Positions 9,354 to 19,398 of a stretch of DNA of 32,679 nucleotides are shown piece by piece (the stretch's first letter is position 1; every line of letters starts with the position of its first letter). Source of the DNA: a virus; IMG/VR virus record IMGVR_UViG_3300027782_000230, positions 1 to 32,679 of that record; one strand, 5' to 3'. Both the position numbers and the translations under genes were made by a program. The notes below the pieces were generated by a model. It saw only the letters and a program-made list of their open reading frames with translations. It did not search any database and was not told the origin of the DNA.

Positions 9354-11046
9354 GTTTACAATAATACCAAGTAGTCAGGAGTATAAATCGGCACCTGCTG
9401 TTGACCAAGAAATTAATATCTCTTTAGAACAACAAAGTCAACAAATGGTTGAATATGATAGAAGTCAAAGTATTAGTTTGGCTCAAGTATTTGATGACGA
9501 AAGACAAGCTAGTACTGTTTTTAGACCAACATTTAAAATTAATTATTTATATGGTAATACCTATTCAGGTACAACTCAATATGTTCCATTTAAAAACAAT
9601 TTATTTTATGTGAATCCTGAACAGTCAAGTGTTAGTAATATTTGGAAAGGATTCCCTCAATACTATGAGTTTGATTTTTATAGACCATATATTGATGACC
9701 AACATGTTGAATATAGAGCTAAGAGTGCTTATACCTACAATTGGACTTACTACGTTAGTTACGCCTCTGAAAACAATTATACAAAACAATTATCATATGT
9801 TTTAAATAATACAAGTTATGTGTGGACGGCTTCAACTGGTATTGCGTTCTCAATTAAAAATTCAACAGAAAATGGTAATAATGTTATTGGATTCCAATGT
9901 ATTGCACCACATGGGTTAACTGTTGGCGAGTATGTTGAACTATCTTTCAAATATAACGGAAACAATTTATTCCAAGTTTATTCACTGGGTAACGGATTAT
10001 TTGATAGTGAAAAATATATTTTTAATTTATATAATGTTGGGTACACAGGAACTACGTTTGCCAATAATGTTACTGGTACATTTAAAAGAGTTATTAATCC
10101 TGACAATTTATTAGAGACAACATCAAAATATTATATTAGAGAACATAAAATTCTTACTAATGTTGATGATTGTATCATGGTTAAAAACGGTTTTGAAAAA
10201 AATGTATTTAATGAAGAAAGAAAATTTGAATACAGTTCAATAACCCCAAACTATATCTCAAGAGTTTCGCAAAAAACAAGTAGTAACTCTTATAACGTTA
10301 CAGTTAATTATGATTTAGATTTAAATAATATTTTAGATAATCAAAAACGACCTGTAAGTGAATTATTTTTAACGGTAATCAATAGAGGTTTTACGGGATA
10401 TTTTAATCAACCAAATAATGGTATAGGTTTAAAACAAGGTTGGGGGTTTAATCTAACCAAACTTTCAAATTTTTGGTGGGATTTAACAAATCCGTTATCA
10501 GATACTAGTATACCGACATACAATTACACTTTAACTGATGTTAGTGGTAATACTAAAACTTTCTACTATAACCAAGATTTAAAATCTGGAGATTTAATTG
10601 ACGGGGATTTTTGTGAGTGGAATGACTATGAACAGGTGGAAAGAGTAATCTCACCGTATTTTCAAAAGTTGAATTATAATCAAGATATCTTCCAAACAAC
10701 TGACGTTTATTCAACTAACACACCTGGTTTTTATTATGAACCACATCACTCAATGACAATTAGAGTATTCTCTGATTATATTGAAACGGGTGATGTCGGA
10801 TTTGTTGACCAAGTTCCAAGTTATTCATTTTATTCAACATCTGACCAACAATTTAGATGGAGAGATATATATTCATATGGGTTTAAAGATAATCTTGGTA
10901 GAGGGGTTGATTATCCATTTTTAAACAGTGCCCAATATCCTTTCAAGGAAGTTATTTTTAGATTAATACCTGAAGGACTAAACTATAACTCTGATTTACT
11001 TGGAGTGGATTACCCTGTTAAACCATTGATTGATGAGTGTGAATAA
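9346..11046 (+). CDS. Virion structural protein of unknown family
   Basis: 566-aa protein that I cannot assign to a family. It begins MNKFTIIPSSQEYKSAP, and the N-terminal 50 residues are Gln/Ser-rich (SLEQQSQQMVEYDRSQS) and could be an attachment segment. The remainder is rich in Tyr, Phe, Asn, Thr and Gly with alternating hydrophobic patterns, typical of all-beta tail proteins. There is no signal peptide or membrane segment. The ATG lies within the end of the preceding 1780-aa gene (8-nt overlap), and the next gene overlaps its 3' end, which argues for translational coupling in a tail-gene operon. A role in the baseplate periphery or tail is inferred only from context. Confidence 0.6.
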   Translation: MNKFTIIPSSQEYKSAPAVDQEINISLEQQSQQMVEYDRSQSISLAQVFDDERQASTVFRPTFKINYLYGNTYSGTTQYVPFKNNLFYVNPEQSSVSNIWKGFPQYYEFDFYRPYIDDQHVEYRAKSAYTYNWTYYVSYASENNYTKQLSYVLNNTSYVWTASTGIAFSIKNSTENGNNVIGFQCIAPHGLTVGEYVELSFKYNGNNLFQVYSLGNGLFDSEKYIFNLYNVGYTGTTFANNVTGTFKRVINPDNLLETTSKYYIREHKILTNVDDCIMVKNGFEKNVFNEERKFEYSSITPNYISRVSQKTSSNSYNVTVNYDLDLNNILDNQKRPVSELFLTVINRGFTGYFNQPNNGIGLKQGWGFNLTKLSNFWWDLTNPLSDTSIPTYNYTLTDVSGNTKTFYYNQDLKSGDLIDGDFCEWNDYEQVERVISPYFQKLNYNQDIFQTTDVYSTNTPGFYYEPHHSMTIRVFSDYIETGDVGFVDQVPSYSFYSTSDQQFRWRDIYSYGFKDNLGRGVDYPFLNSAQYPFKEVIFRLIPEGLNYNSDLLGVDYPVKPLIDECE

Positions 11047-11854
11047 ACTAACTATAAGAAAAGACGGATTTGTAGACAAACAACTTACAATCCCTGTCCA
11101 ATTTACTTGGGATTACTTAGGGTTAGACCAAAGTATTGACGAGTATGAGAGTGAAATGATTACTCAAGTAATTGGTGTTGGTAGGGACTTTGAAGTTACT
11201 AGGTTTTCACATGCACCTCAAACAGGGGCAACTCAAGCGACCGACATTCAATATGAATTTAATTTTTATTCAGGAGGTTCTTTAAATGATGTTGCAAATT
11301 GGAAATCTAACTATCAGATGGAAGGTTTTACCACACAAGAGATTTATTATTACACAAACAATTTTACAAATTCGTTCTTTAAATTGGATTTGTATGATAA
11401 TGTTGATGAAAAAAGACAGAAAAACTATATAACAATTATTATTCCAACACAACAAGGTTTAAAAATGGATGCAATCATGCAGACAACACCTGTGACTATT
11501 AAGAAACCATATTTTATTTTAGATTATGTTGGGGATAAAGAAGGATTTTTTCTTTATTGGTTAAAGAAAAGAAATTTTTTAGACATTAGTACTTTTTTTA
11601 TGACCGCCAAATTTTATGACGCAAAGACTGGTCGTTTTACTAAGATGATGAATATGCCACAGTCATCTATTTCAGGTAACAAATATAGTTTTGATTCAAC
11701 ACAATTCTTTTATTATAGAGTTCAATTGGATTATGAAAAACACAATTATCAAGTTTTTAATATGAATCAAAATCAACATATTTATGATTCATTTGACCAA
11801 AGAGCGGGGGCGATAGTACCCATAAAATGGTATGAATATGTTAACCCACAATAA
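11033..11854 (+). CDS. Virion structural protein of unknown family
   Basis: 273-aa protein of unknown family, starting MSVNKLTIRKDGFVDKQLTI. The ATG at 11033 is preferred to the in-frame TTG one codon earlier; it overlaps the upstream stop by 14 nt. The sequence mixes charged and aromatic residues (for example FFLYWLKKRNFLDISTFFMT near residues 160-185) with no membrane signal. It ends in a TAATG junction with the next gene, so the two are probably translationally coupled. The size and position suit a small baseplate or tail accessory protein, but nothing in the sequence defines its function. Confidence 0.55.
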   Translation: MSVNKLTIRKDGFVDKQLTIPVQFTWDYLGLDQSIDEYESEMITQVIGVGRDFEVTRFSHAPQTGATQATDIQYEFNFYSGGSLNDVANWKSNYQMEGFTTQEIYYYTNNFTNSFFKLDLYDNVDEKRQKNYITIIIPTQQGLKMDAIMQTTPVTIKKPYFILDYVGDKEGFFLYWLKKRNFLDISTFFMTAKFYDAKTGRFTKMMNMPQSSISGNKYSFDSTQFFYYRVQLDYEKHNYQVFNMNQNQHIYDSFDQRAGAIVPIKWYEYVNPQ

Positions 11855-12963
11855 TGGAAGATTTTTATAATATAATAATTTCCCCCGAAACAATTAAGGG
11901 TGATTTGTTTACTGTTAATATGAAGGGTCAAAATGTTGGACCATCATATACTGGTGAAACGACAGGGGTTTACTCTGGTATGACCCAAGTGCTGACCGCA
12001 GGTCCTAATGGTAGTTCACTATTGTCAGGACTAACCATACCAATTTTAATTAGACAAACCGCAGTTGATGTAGGATACTTTAGTCCTTTTGATGGGGCGG
12101 TTTTACAGAAAGATGTTGTTGCTAATTTTATATTTTCATCAACAACTTCAAATCCTTATGTATATAACATTTATAATACATCAAGTGAATTTCAAAAATT
12201 TCTTGATTTATCTGCCTATAAAGTAGATTGGGGGGATGGTTCACCAAAACAAACCATTACAACATATGCACCAAACTCATTAAACCATACTTACCCAACT
12301 GCAAATAAAAAATATACTATAACATTAGAACAAACAAATCCATGGGGAATTACAAGAGTTTCTAAAGTTATTACGACACCATATAGTGATGTTGTGATTA
12401 ACAATCCAAATGGAGAGGCATTTTTTATTCCTGCAGGTGGTAATTGGTTAGAAACTCCTATTAGTTATAACTACATATTTTCGGGGGATGCGGTTAATGA
12501 GGTGTCGGCCCAAACTTCAAACAATTTCACAACGGTACCATTTACAGTATCAGGGTTAACTAAATCAAGAATTACTGAACTTGCGTTATATGGTACACCA
12601 AAATATCAAGTTGGTGTTCCTGTAATTAAGAATGGTCAGATATGGGGCGCGATAACAAACACAGCAACAACCTATACTGCCTATACAATTAATTTAGTTG
12701 ATTACTATGATTATATTGACGGAACAACAATATTTTTTGGACAATCATCAGGATTTACTGAAAATAACTTAAGTCAAAGACCTATTACTAAAGAAGAGGT
12801 TTTAATTAATGTTGTTGACCAACCACAAATTCAAACTAATGTTTTTGTGGAGAGAGGAAAAAATTCTGCATACGAAAGAGTTCAAAGATTAGGTGAGGTT
12901 GATAATCTTGGGGACATGATTAATTACGGATATGGATTTTTTAATGTTGAAAAAAAGAACTAA
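11854..12963 (+). CDS. Structural protein with PKD-like domain
   Basis: 369-aa protein. Residues about 120-175 look like a PKD (Ig-like beta-sandwich) domain: V124-D-W-G-D-G129 is the conserved WGDG-type turn, H145-T-Y147 is the downstream HTY motif, and the strand KKYTITLEQTNPWGI matches the YTVTL-x-x-x-N-x-x-G pattern. PKD domains mediate protein-protein or protein-carbohydrate contacts and occur in surface proteins and in some phage tail proteins. The flanking parts are unrecognised; the C-terminus (SAYERVQRLGEVDNLGDMIN) may be helical and could anchor the protein. The start shares one base with the preceding stop (TAATG). A 23-bp gap with a candidate late-promoter element follows. Confidence 0.6.
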   Translation: MEDFYNIIISPETIKGDLFTVNMKGQNVGPSYTGETTGVYSGMTQVLTAGPNGSSLLSGLTIPILIRQTAVDVGYFSPFDGAVLQKDVVANFIFSSTTSNPYVYNIYNTSSEFQKFLDLSAYKVDWGDGSPKQTITTYAPNSLNHTYPTANKKYTITLEQTNPWGITRVSKVITTPYSDVVINNPNGEAFFIPAGGNWLETPISYNYIFSGDAVNEVSAQTSNNFTTVPFTVSGLTKSRITELALYGTPKYQVGVPVIKNGQIWGAITNTATTYTAYTINLVDYYDYIDGTTIFFGQSSGFTENNLSQRPITKEEVLINVVDQPQIQTNVFVERGKNSAYERVQRLGEVDNLGDMINYGYGFFNVEKKN

Positions 12964-12964
12964 A

Positions 12965-12974
12965 CTATTTATAA
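12965..12974 (+). promoter_or_regulatory. Candidate late-promoter element CTATTTATAA
   Basis: The motif sits in the 23-bp gap 12964-12986, 12 nt before the ATG of the 302-aa gene, and shares AAACTATTTAT with the copy upstream of 4011. The short gap and its placement suggest an internal promoter within the tail-gene cluster, though its A-rich flank (GATAAAGAAACT) may act only as a ribosome-binding context. Confidence 0.4.
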
Positions 12975-12986
12975 GATAAAGAAACT

Positions 12987-13895
12987 ATGGCAATCGGTTC
13001 ATACGGCACAATACGACCAAGTGATGTTTCACCTGAGGACGTACAAATAATAATGAATTACACACCTTCAAGGGATGTAACGGACAATTTTGTCTTAACA
13101 CAACTTGATGCTCAAACAGTACTTAAACCATATTTTAATAATACTCAGACAGGCGGAAATGCTGGTGTTGAGGTTTTAGGTGGTTTATATAACTTAACAT
13201 TACCTGCAGAACAATTTAATGCTCTTGGGATTTATACATTATATTTAAGACCCGCACAAATTAGAACTGTAATTACAGATTGTGGTGTTTTAAGCGCATT
13301 ACCTAACGTAAAAGGAATTGTTATTGATATTACAAATGTACCAACTCAATATCAAAACAAATTCGTTCCTCAAGGACTTGTAGGATTTAGAATTGAGTAT
13401 TTAAATGCCGACGGTTCTAAAATACCTAACTTTTTTAGAGTGGTTACGTCATCTTTCTTTTGCGAGCCAGTTGTAACTAATGAGGTTAATACAACTCAAA
13501 AATCAATAAGATATAGATATGTTGATGGAGATTCTAATTTAATATTTTTAACTCTTTCACCTTCATCTTCACCAACTAATAAGCCAAACGCAACACCTTA
13601 TATTGGGCAACCAAATCAAAATATTATTATTTCAAACACATTTTTTAATCCAATTACATTGGAGATTGAAATGGTAGAATACGATGTATCGTCTCTTGCT
13701 ATTGCACTTTACGGTAATCAAACCAAATCTATTGATGATGGTATCTACACAATTTACGATTCTCAAAATAACATATACAGACAATACAACTTATATGAAA
13801 TTAGAGACCAATTTAACGCGTTGCTTTATGAGGTTAGACAAAGTAGAGGAAATAATATTGATTTCAGTAAAAACTTCACAAATATAACTAGTTAA
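12987..13895 (+). CDS. Virion structural protein of unknown family
   Basis: 302-aa protein starting MAIGSYGTIRPSDVSPEDVQ, not recognised. It lacks signal peptide and membrane segments. The N-terminal 70 residues look polar and helical/beta mixed. The middle (LYLRPAQIRTVITDCGVLSA) and the end (YNLYEIRDQFNALLYEVRQS) contain regular secondary-structure patterns. Position between the PKD-like protein and the 992-aa tail protein suggests a baseplate or tail-fibre connector, but this is only context. The start is the first ATG after an A-rich leader. The stop overlaps the next ATG by one base (TAATG). Confidence 0.55.
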   Translation: MAIGSYGTIRPSDVSPEDVQIIMNYTPSRDVTDNFVLTQLDAQTVLKPYFNNTQTGGNAGVEVLGGLYNLTLPAEQFNALGIYTLYLRPAQIRTVITDCGVLSALPNVKGIVIDITNVPTQYQNKFVPQGLVGFRIEYLNADGSKIPNFFRVVTSSFFCEPVVTNEVNTTQKSIRYRYVDGDSNLIFLTLSPSSSPTNKPNATPYIGQPNQNIIISNTFFNPITLEIEMVEYDVSSLAIALYGNQTKSIDDGIYTIYDSQNNIYRQYNLYEIRDQFNALLYEVRQSRGNNIDFSKNFTNITS

Positions 13896-16873
13896 TGGCA
13901 AAATCTAAAAGTAAATATTTTTACCCGCCTAGACCTGGTAACGGTTCTGGTACCTTTTCCGACAACATTGTAGGGTTACAAACTGTTGAGGGTGGAGGAC
14001 TTACGCAAGGTAATTTTGAGTTTACTACAGGAGTAACTGAAAAAGTTAATAGGACTTTTAATGTTGGTGCTTTTTCAGAGCCAATGACTTTGGACATGAT
14101 GGATGTTGAAAGTTTAGAAGAGAGTAGAAGAATACTTGCAACACAATTTAGAGTTTACCCTAATTATGATGTATCACAAGTTTTAAATTTCTCAATGTAT
14201 GGTTCATTATCTGAAAGATTTAGAGTTTCTATTACAAGAATCATTAATTATTTCCCAGCGTCTTTAGACGTTCAATTTAGTAACGGTGATTATGTTACGG
14301 GTAATACTGCATACAACATTGTATATGATGTACAAAGTGATGAAACATATTTTAAAGTTAGTGTTGATAGGATTAATAACCCTTTTGATATAGATTATTC
14401 TGTTAGTGCTTCGACTAATTTATCTATCAGAGAATTAGTTGTGTCCAATTATAGAAATATTAATGAGACATATTTGGACTATTGTATTAGTATTAATGAT
14501 AATATATACAAAGTTCTTGCCTTTACACCTTCAGATACATTATCTTCAGGTGAACTTACTTTTTATGTGTCAGGAGACCCTTTTGGTGCAACCGCAACAA
14601 CATCTAATGAGGACTTTCAAATAAGACCAAATGATTATATTGTTGATAAAATTTTTCAAGAGTCATTTGATGAAGTTGAGAAATTTTTAGTTAACAGATT
14701 AGTTAGACCTGAATATACTGCGGTATTTCAAGTACCACAACAAAATGAATATGGCCAAATATACACCGAATATCAACAAGTAACTTGGCCAAAAGATGGT
14801 GTATGGAACTTAGATATCAAATCATTTTTATTTGACTATTACTTGGAACAAATTCAAGCGATTGCGATTAATCTTGATTCATTTAAAACAAATTTAATTT
14901 CAAGATTTTTAGTTACGGATTCATTAAAAGAATTTGATACTTTAGGTCAAAAAGTTGAAAAGATATTTCAAATATACGGTAGAAGTTTTGACCAAATAAA
15001 ACAATTCATTGATGCGTTGGCTTACATGAATTCTGTGAACTATAATCCGTCAAACGACATACCATCTGAGTTGTTAGTTAATCTTGCACGAACTTTGGGT
15101 TGGTCATCAAACTTTTCGCCAATAACAAATGAAGATTTTTTATCTTCAGTTTTTGGTAATACATCAACTCCAACATATCCTGGATATGCAAGGGCTTTAA
15201 CTCCAACTGAATTAAATTATGCTTACTATAGAAATTTAATTCTAAACGCGTCATATCTTTTTAAATCAAAAGGAACGAGAAGGTCGGTTGAATTCTTATT
15301 AAGATTAATAGGGGCACCTGATTCATTAATAGAATATAATGAACACATTTATTTGGCGGACCAAAAAATTAATCTTGACCAATTTTACAATCAATGGACT
15401 CAAATTTCAGGAGGTACATATGCTCAAGAATCTCCAAGTTATTTAACGGGTCAGACTTATAAAATTAAAGGACAGTTATTTACTGCATTTACTGCTACCT
15501 CAACATACCAAGATACTAATATTACATTAGAGGATTATCCTATGGATTTTGAAGGTTATCCTAAAGCTCCTGTTAACACTGAAACGTATTTCTTTCAAAT
15601 AGGGGCTGGTTGGTATGAAACAACACCATCACATAGAAGTCCCGACCAAGTACAACTTACAGGAAATGTTTATACAGGACAAAATTTTGATATACAAACA
15701 CAATTAACTCCTTTTACTTATGGTCAAACATATTTGAATAGATTTAGAGATTTCCCATATATGAATGAAGGGTTTAAACTTCAAAAAGTTGTTGATAATA
15801 ATAAATCTTGGTTAGCGGACGATGAAAAAATAAGAGTATCAACTCAAGGAGATTACAATGCTTATTATTATGTTGATAATGAAAAGTTAGTGTTAAACGT
15901 TAAAAATGTTGATTTATTTTTAAATCCTGCTCAAGGACTTGTTTACGATGTTTGGGACCAATCAAGAAGATATGATTATCCAATTCCTGAATCAGGATTA
16001 ACTGTTGGTTATCCTGTACCAGGTGGAGTTGATTGGACTTATGTTGACCCACAACCAAAGAAAAAAACATTTTTTGAATTTACACAAACTTTTTGGCAAA
16101 ACATGATTAACACCAGAAATAGACAATATATTTCAGATGGTAAAACAGGTGGGTATCCAACACTACAATCTATTTTTTGGAAGTATATTGAGTCAGAACA
16201 AACTGTTGGATTACCAAATAACAAATACACATACCAAAAGTTAATTGATTATGTTAATGGTATTGGACCTTATTGGACTAAATTGATTGAACAAATGTTA
16301 CCTGCAACTACAATATGGAATGGCGGAGTAAGATTAGAGAACTCAATTTTTAATAAACAAAAATTTGTTTATAGAAGACAAAGAGGTTGTCAATTTATAC
16401 CAGTTCCTGTTGACCCTTGTTATATTATATCAAACATTTTTGATTATACATGTAGTACGGAGTATGTTGATTTTTATATTTATCCATGGTTAAATGGAGA
16501 CATTCAAGTTAGTAATTTTAGTAGCATTTTAGCTAACAGAGTTAATAATATGTTAGCGGAAAGTGGACTAACCCTTAACGACTGTTATCAAAATTCAGTA
16601 CAGACAGAATGGTTTGTTGATTTAAGAATTGCGGGGGACATCCTTATCCAAGATACTTTTTATAACGGTTATGGGTTAACAGATGTTCCATTAAATAACC
16701 AATGGAGAAATGCCTTAATTAATTATCTACCTACTTTGTATGATTATGGCTACACATATTACCTAAATGGTAATAAATTAACGATAACCAATTTAAATTG
16801 TTTACCTCAGAATATTGAAGAGACGGTTATTTTAAATGTGGGGATAAATATTAGTATTAACTGTACCAACTAA
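13895..16873 (+). CDS. Large tail/baseplate protein with a tail-protein-I-like segment
   Basis: 992-aa structural protein. The most informative part is at about residues 395-475: LVNLARTLGW, then a Tyr-rich linker, then helices ending K457-S-K-G-T461 and RRSVEFLLRLIGAP. Leu-rich helices followed by Lys-Gly-Thr, then a Leu-Leu-x-x-x-Gly-x-Pro turn, resemble phage tail protein I (P2 gpI type) and related baseplate proteins of contractile phages. The N-terminal 250 residues are beta-rich, and the C-terminal 400 contain Tyr/Asn-rich and Cys-containing segments (GCQFIPVPVDPCYIISNIF). A role attaching fibres to the baseplate would fit, because the next genes encode adhesins. The start is coupled to the preceding stop (TAATG), and the next gene starts the same way. 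Family assignment is tentative; virion location is more secure. Confidence 0.6.
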   Translation: MAKSKSKYFYPPRPGNGSGTFSDNIVGLQTVEGGGLTQGNFEFTTGVTEKVNRTFNVGAFSEPMTLDMMDVESLEESRRILATQFRVYPNYDVSQVLNFSMYGSLSERFRVSITRIINYFPASLDVQFSNGDYVTGNTAYNIVYDVQSDETYFKVSVDRINNPFDIDYSVSASTNLSIRELVVSNYRNINETYLDYCISINDNIYKVLAFTPSDTLSSGELTFYVSGDPFGATATTSNEDFQIRPNDYIVDKIFQESFDEVEKFLVNRLVRPEYTAVFQVPQQNEYGQIYTEYQQVTWPKDGVWNLDIKSFLFDYYLEQIQAIAINLDSFKTNLISRFLVTDSLKEFDTLGQKVEKIFQIYGRSFDQIKQFIDALAYMNSVNYNPSNDIPSELLVNLARTLGWSSNFSPITNEDFLSSVFGNTSTPTYPGYARALTPTELNYAYYRNLILNASYLFKSKGTRRSVEFLLRLIGAPDSLIEYNEHIYLADQKINLDQFYNQWTQISGGTYAQESPSYLTGQTYKIKGQLFTAFTATSTYQDTNITLEDYPMDFEGYPKAPVNTETYFFQIGAGWYETTPSHRSPDQVQLTGNVYTGQNFDIQTQLTPFTYGQTYLNRFRDFPYMNEGFKLQKVVDNNKSWLADDEKIRVSTQGDYNAYYYVDNEKLVLNVKNVDLFLNPAQGLVYDVWDQSRRYDYPIPESGLTVGYPVPGGVDWTYVDPQPKKKTFFEFTQTFWQNMINTRNRQYISDGKTGGYPTLQSIFWKYIESEQTVGLPNNKYTYQKLIDYVNGIGPYWTKLIEQMLPATTIWNGGVRLENSIFNKQKFVYRRQRGCQFIPVPVDPCYIISNIFDYTCSTEYVDFYIYPWLNGDIQVSNFSSILANRVNNMLAESGLTLNDCYQNSVQTEWFVDLRIAGDILIQDTFYNGYGLTDVPLNNQWRNALINYLPTLYDYGYTYYLNGNKLTITNLNCLPQNIEETVILNVGINISINCTN

Positions 16874-19014
16874 TGCAAGCTGCGTCACTTTTTTATAGAA
16901 TATCGGTAACAGGAGATTGTTCAAATACAGACTCAGGTGCAATTAGTTTGTTTGTGTCAGGAGGTACGTCTCCATATACAGTACAATGGTTATCACCTGT
17001 ATTATCGCCAGATATTGTTACAGTTGACCCAGTAGTTAAAACAGGATTAAGCGCTACAACTTATTCAGTAAGGGTAAATGATAGTACATTACCATTAAAT
17101 AATGAATTTTACATTAACATACCCATTTCAAGTGGAGTGTGTGCAAATATTTTAGCAGTTCAAGGAACAACATGTTCTCTAAATAATGGTTCAGTTACAG
17201 GTAGTTCTAGTTCAGATTATTCTTCTACTGATTTTTATGTTTATCGTTTAGATGATTCATTTGTAATGTCGGCGACAACAAATCAAGGTACAGTAGTTTT
17301 TGGTAGTCTTACTGCGGGAACTTATTATATGAAAGCCGTTGATTTAGGTGGATGTACAGGACAAAGCCAAAGTTTTATTGTTGAAGAATCAGATACTTTA
17401 AATTATGGGTTATATGCGGTGCCAAATTCGGGATGTAATGGTGTACCTGTAGGTAAAATTACCGTTACAGGATTAACAGGAACGCCACCATACACTTATT
17501 TGTGGAATACAAGTGCCACAGGGTCCACAGTAACTGGTTTAACAGCAGGCGCATATTCAGTTAATGTTACAGATAGTTACGGTTGTACTAATACTCAAAC
17601 CGCAACAATTGTGGATGTTGGACAAGTTGGTCTTGGGTCTTTTACTACGACACAACCAAGTTGTTTTTCTGCGGATGGAGTATTAACAATACAAATTACG
17701 GGAGGTACTGCACCATATTATTATTCTGCAAACACGGGAGACGTTGTAATTCAATATGGGACATCGTGGTCATTATCAGGATTATCGCCAGGTACATATA
17801 CAATCCAAGTTACAGACGCAGCATTATGTACATTTGTTGCGGGAACAACACTAAGTACTCCAAATGGAATTACATCGGTTAATATTGGAACTAAAGGTTC
17901 TACATGTTCAAGTAATGGTGGTTCAATAACCGTTTCAGTCCTTGGAGGTTCGTCACCATACACTTATACTTTAATTTATCCTGATGGGAATGTGTTGAAT
18001 GTTAGTAATAATCAAACAACTCAATTATTTCCAAATTTATATTCAGGGACTTATGGGGTTGCGGTTCAAGACTCAACAAATTGTTCTTACTTTGATGAGG
18101 TAACATTATACGCGACAGATACTTTTACAATATCAACAGATATTACAGGAACAACATGTAATATATCTAATGGTACTGTTTTAGTTACCAAATCACAAGG
18201 TGGTTCTGCTCCATTCAATTATTCTTTAGATGGATTAATAGACGTTTACAATACAAATTTATCGGCAATTACATTTAATAATGTTTCTGCAGGTCAACAT
18301 ACAATAACTGTTTCGGATTCAACAGGATGTACTCAAACAAAACAAATATATGTCGATTCAAGTCCATCGTTAGATTACACATTATATAGTACTTCATGTG
18401 GTACAGGTTCTGACGGAACACTAACTGCATTTATTTCATCAGGTACTCCGCCATACACTTACAATTGGTCAAGTAATGTTGCGGGTAATCCACAACAAAT
18501 ACAAGTCCAAGGATTATCAGGAGGAACTTATAGTTTAACTGTTATTGATGACAACGGATGTTCTTTAACTAGAACAACAAATATTAATTGTAGTGAATTA
18601 TATGTTTCATACCAAACTTATGTTATGGGCTCTGAAACATTTAATATACAATCACAAACTAAATACGGTTTATTACAAATGTTAAATGAGGGTTACGACG
18701 ATTTAATTTCAGGTAATACAAATTGTAATTTAATTTCTGCAACATTTAGTGTTAAAGTTTCGGTTAATCCTTTAGGATTAACAACAAGTCAAACTTTCTT
18801 TACATCAACATCTTTAGTTACCGCTCCAAGTGATAACTTATACTATGATACGGTTGTTAGTTTATTGGAATCAATTCCTGGTATTGGTAATGTAACCATA
18901 GATGCCTTAAATAACCAAATAATTATTACAACAAGTGCGGGTAACGATTCATTAAATGGTCAAGAAATCATTGTTGAGTTAGTAATTGTTTATGACATAA
19001 TTTGTTTATCATGA
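16873..19014 (+). CDS. SprB-repeat adhesin-like virion protein
   Basis: 713-aa protein built mainly of seven divergent SprB-type repeats, starting near residues 16, 99, 187, 263, 345, 430 and 509. The units share a Cys near the start, then Gly-G-T/S-x-P-Y-x-Y, a hydrophobic stretch, LSAGTY-x-V-x-V-x-D and a final G-C-T/S. Clear examples are GTPPYTYLWNTSATGSTVTG and LTAGAYSVNVTDSYGCT. SprB repeats are known from flavobacterial gliding adhesins and related secreted Bacteroidota proteins. Residues about 577-713 form a different C-terminal domain, mostly beta, unrecognised. No signal peptide is seen, consistent with a virion rather than a secreted protein. It is coupled to the preceding tail gene (TAATG) and the following gene (ATGA). 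Inferred role: an extended fibre or decoration that contacts the host surface, possibly mimicking or derived from host adhesins. Confidence 0.8.
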   Translation: MQAASLFYRISVTGDCSNTDSGAISLFVSGGTSPYTVQWLSPVLSPDIVTVDPVVKTGLSATTYSVRVNDSTLPLNNEFYINIPISSGVCANILAVQGTTCSLNNGSVTGSSSSDYSSTDFYVYRLDDSFVMSATTNQGTVVFGSLTAGTYYMKAVDLGGCTGQSQSFIVEESDTLNYGLYAVPNSGCNGVPVGKITVTGLTGTPPYTYLWNTSATGSTVTGLTAGAYSVNVTDSYGCTNTQTATIVDVGQVGLGSFTTTQPSCFSADGVLTIQITGGTAPYYYSANTGDVVIQYGTSWSLSGLSPGTYTIQVTDAALCTFVAGTTLSTPNGITSVNIGTKGSTCSSNGGSITVSVLGGSSPYTYTLIYPDGNVLNVSNNQTTQLFPNLYSGTYGVAVQDSTNCSYFDEVTLYATDTFTISTDITGTTCNISNGTVLVTKSQGGSAPFNYSLDGLIDVYNTNLSAITFNNVSAGQHTITVSDSTGCTQTKQIYVDSSPSLDYTLYSTSCGTGSDGTLTAFISSGTPPYTYNWSSNVAGNPQQIQVQGLSGGTYSLTVIDDNGCSLTRTTNINCSELYVSYQTYVMGSETFNIQSQTKYGLLQMLNEGYDDLISGNTNCNLISATFSVKVSVNPLGLTTSQTFFTSTSLVTAPSDNLYYDTVVSLLESIPGIGNVTIDALNNQIIITTSAGNDSLNGQEIIVELVIVYDIICLS

Positions 19015-19346
19015 TACAAGTAAGAATATCTAACATATCAGGGGGAACTTACCCAATTAATGTTTACATAGCAGATGTTTATGGAAATAATCAATCATTG
19101 CTTGGAACTATTAATTCAGGTCCAGTACCTCCCACAGTTGAATATAATTCAACAATACCTTCAATATTTGAAACCGCACCTGAAATCATGATATTATTAA
19201 CGGATGCTAATAATTGTAGTGTCTTTAAAATTTTAGATTGTACTTACGGATGTTCTTTCCAAATCACAATTCAATTAACCTCTTGTGTGGTTAATATGAA
19301 TATAGAAAACTCAACCTGTTCATTTTCAATTACAACGTCAGACTAA
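19011..19346 (+). CDS. Small beta-rich protein of the adhesin cluster
   Basis: 111-aa protein of unknown family. I prefer the ATG at 19011, which overlaps the preceding stop in an ATGA junction, over the in-frame TTG at 19002. It starts MIQVRISNISGGTYPINVYI and contains five Cys, with YGC and NC-type turns (DANNCS, CTYGCS) echoing the ends of the SprB repeats in the preceding protein. It may be a single Ig-like or chaperone-like domain associated with that protein. There is no signal peptide. A 67-bp AT-rich gap with a candidate promoter element follows. Confidence 0.55.
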   Translation: MIQVRISNISGGTYPINVYIADVYGNNQSLLGTINSGPVPPTVEYNSTIPSIFETAPEIMILLTDANNCSVFKILDCTYGCSFQITIQLTSCVVNMNIENSTCSFSITTSD

Positions 19347-19388
19347 GAATAATAGTTTTTTATTTTTTACTTAAATAAGATAGTTGAA

Positions 19389-19398
19389 GTATTTATTT
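19389..19398 (+). promoter_or_regulatory. Candidate late-promoter element GTATTTATTT
   Basis: A TATTTAT core at 19390-19396 in the AT-rich gap 19347-19413, 15 nt before the preferred ATG at 19414. It is a weaker match than the copies at 1565, 3988 and 12965. The gap has T-runs but no convincing terminator stem. If this is the promoter, the upstream TTG start at 19384 would be excluded. Confidence 0.3.
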
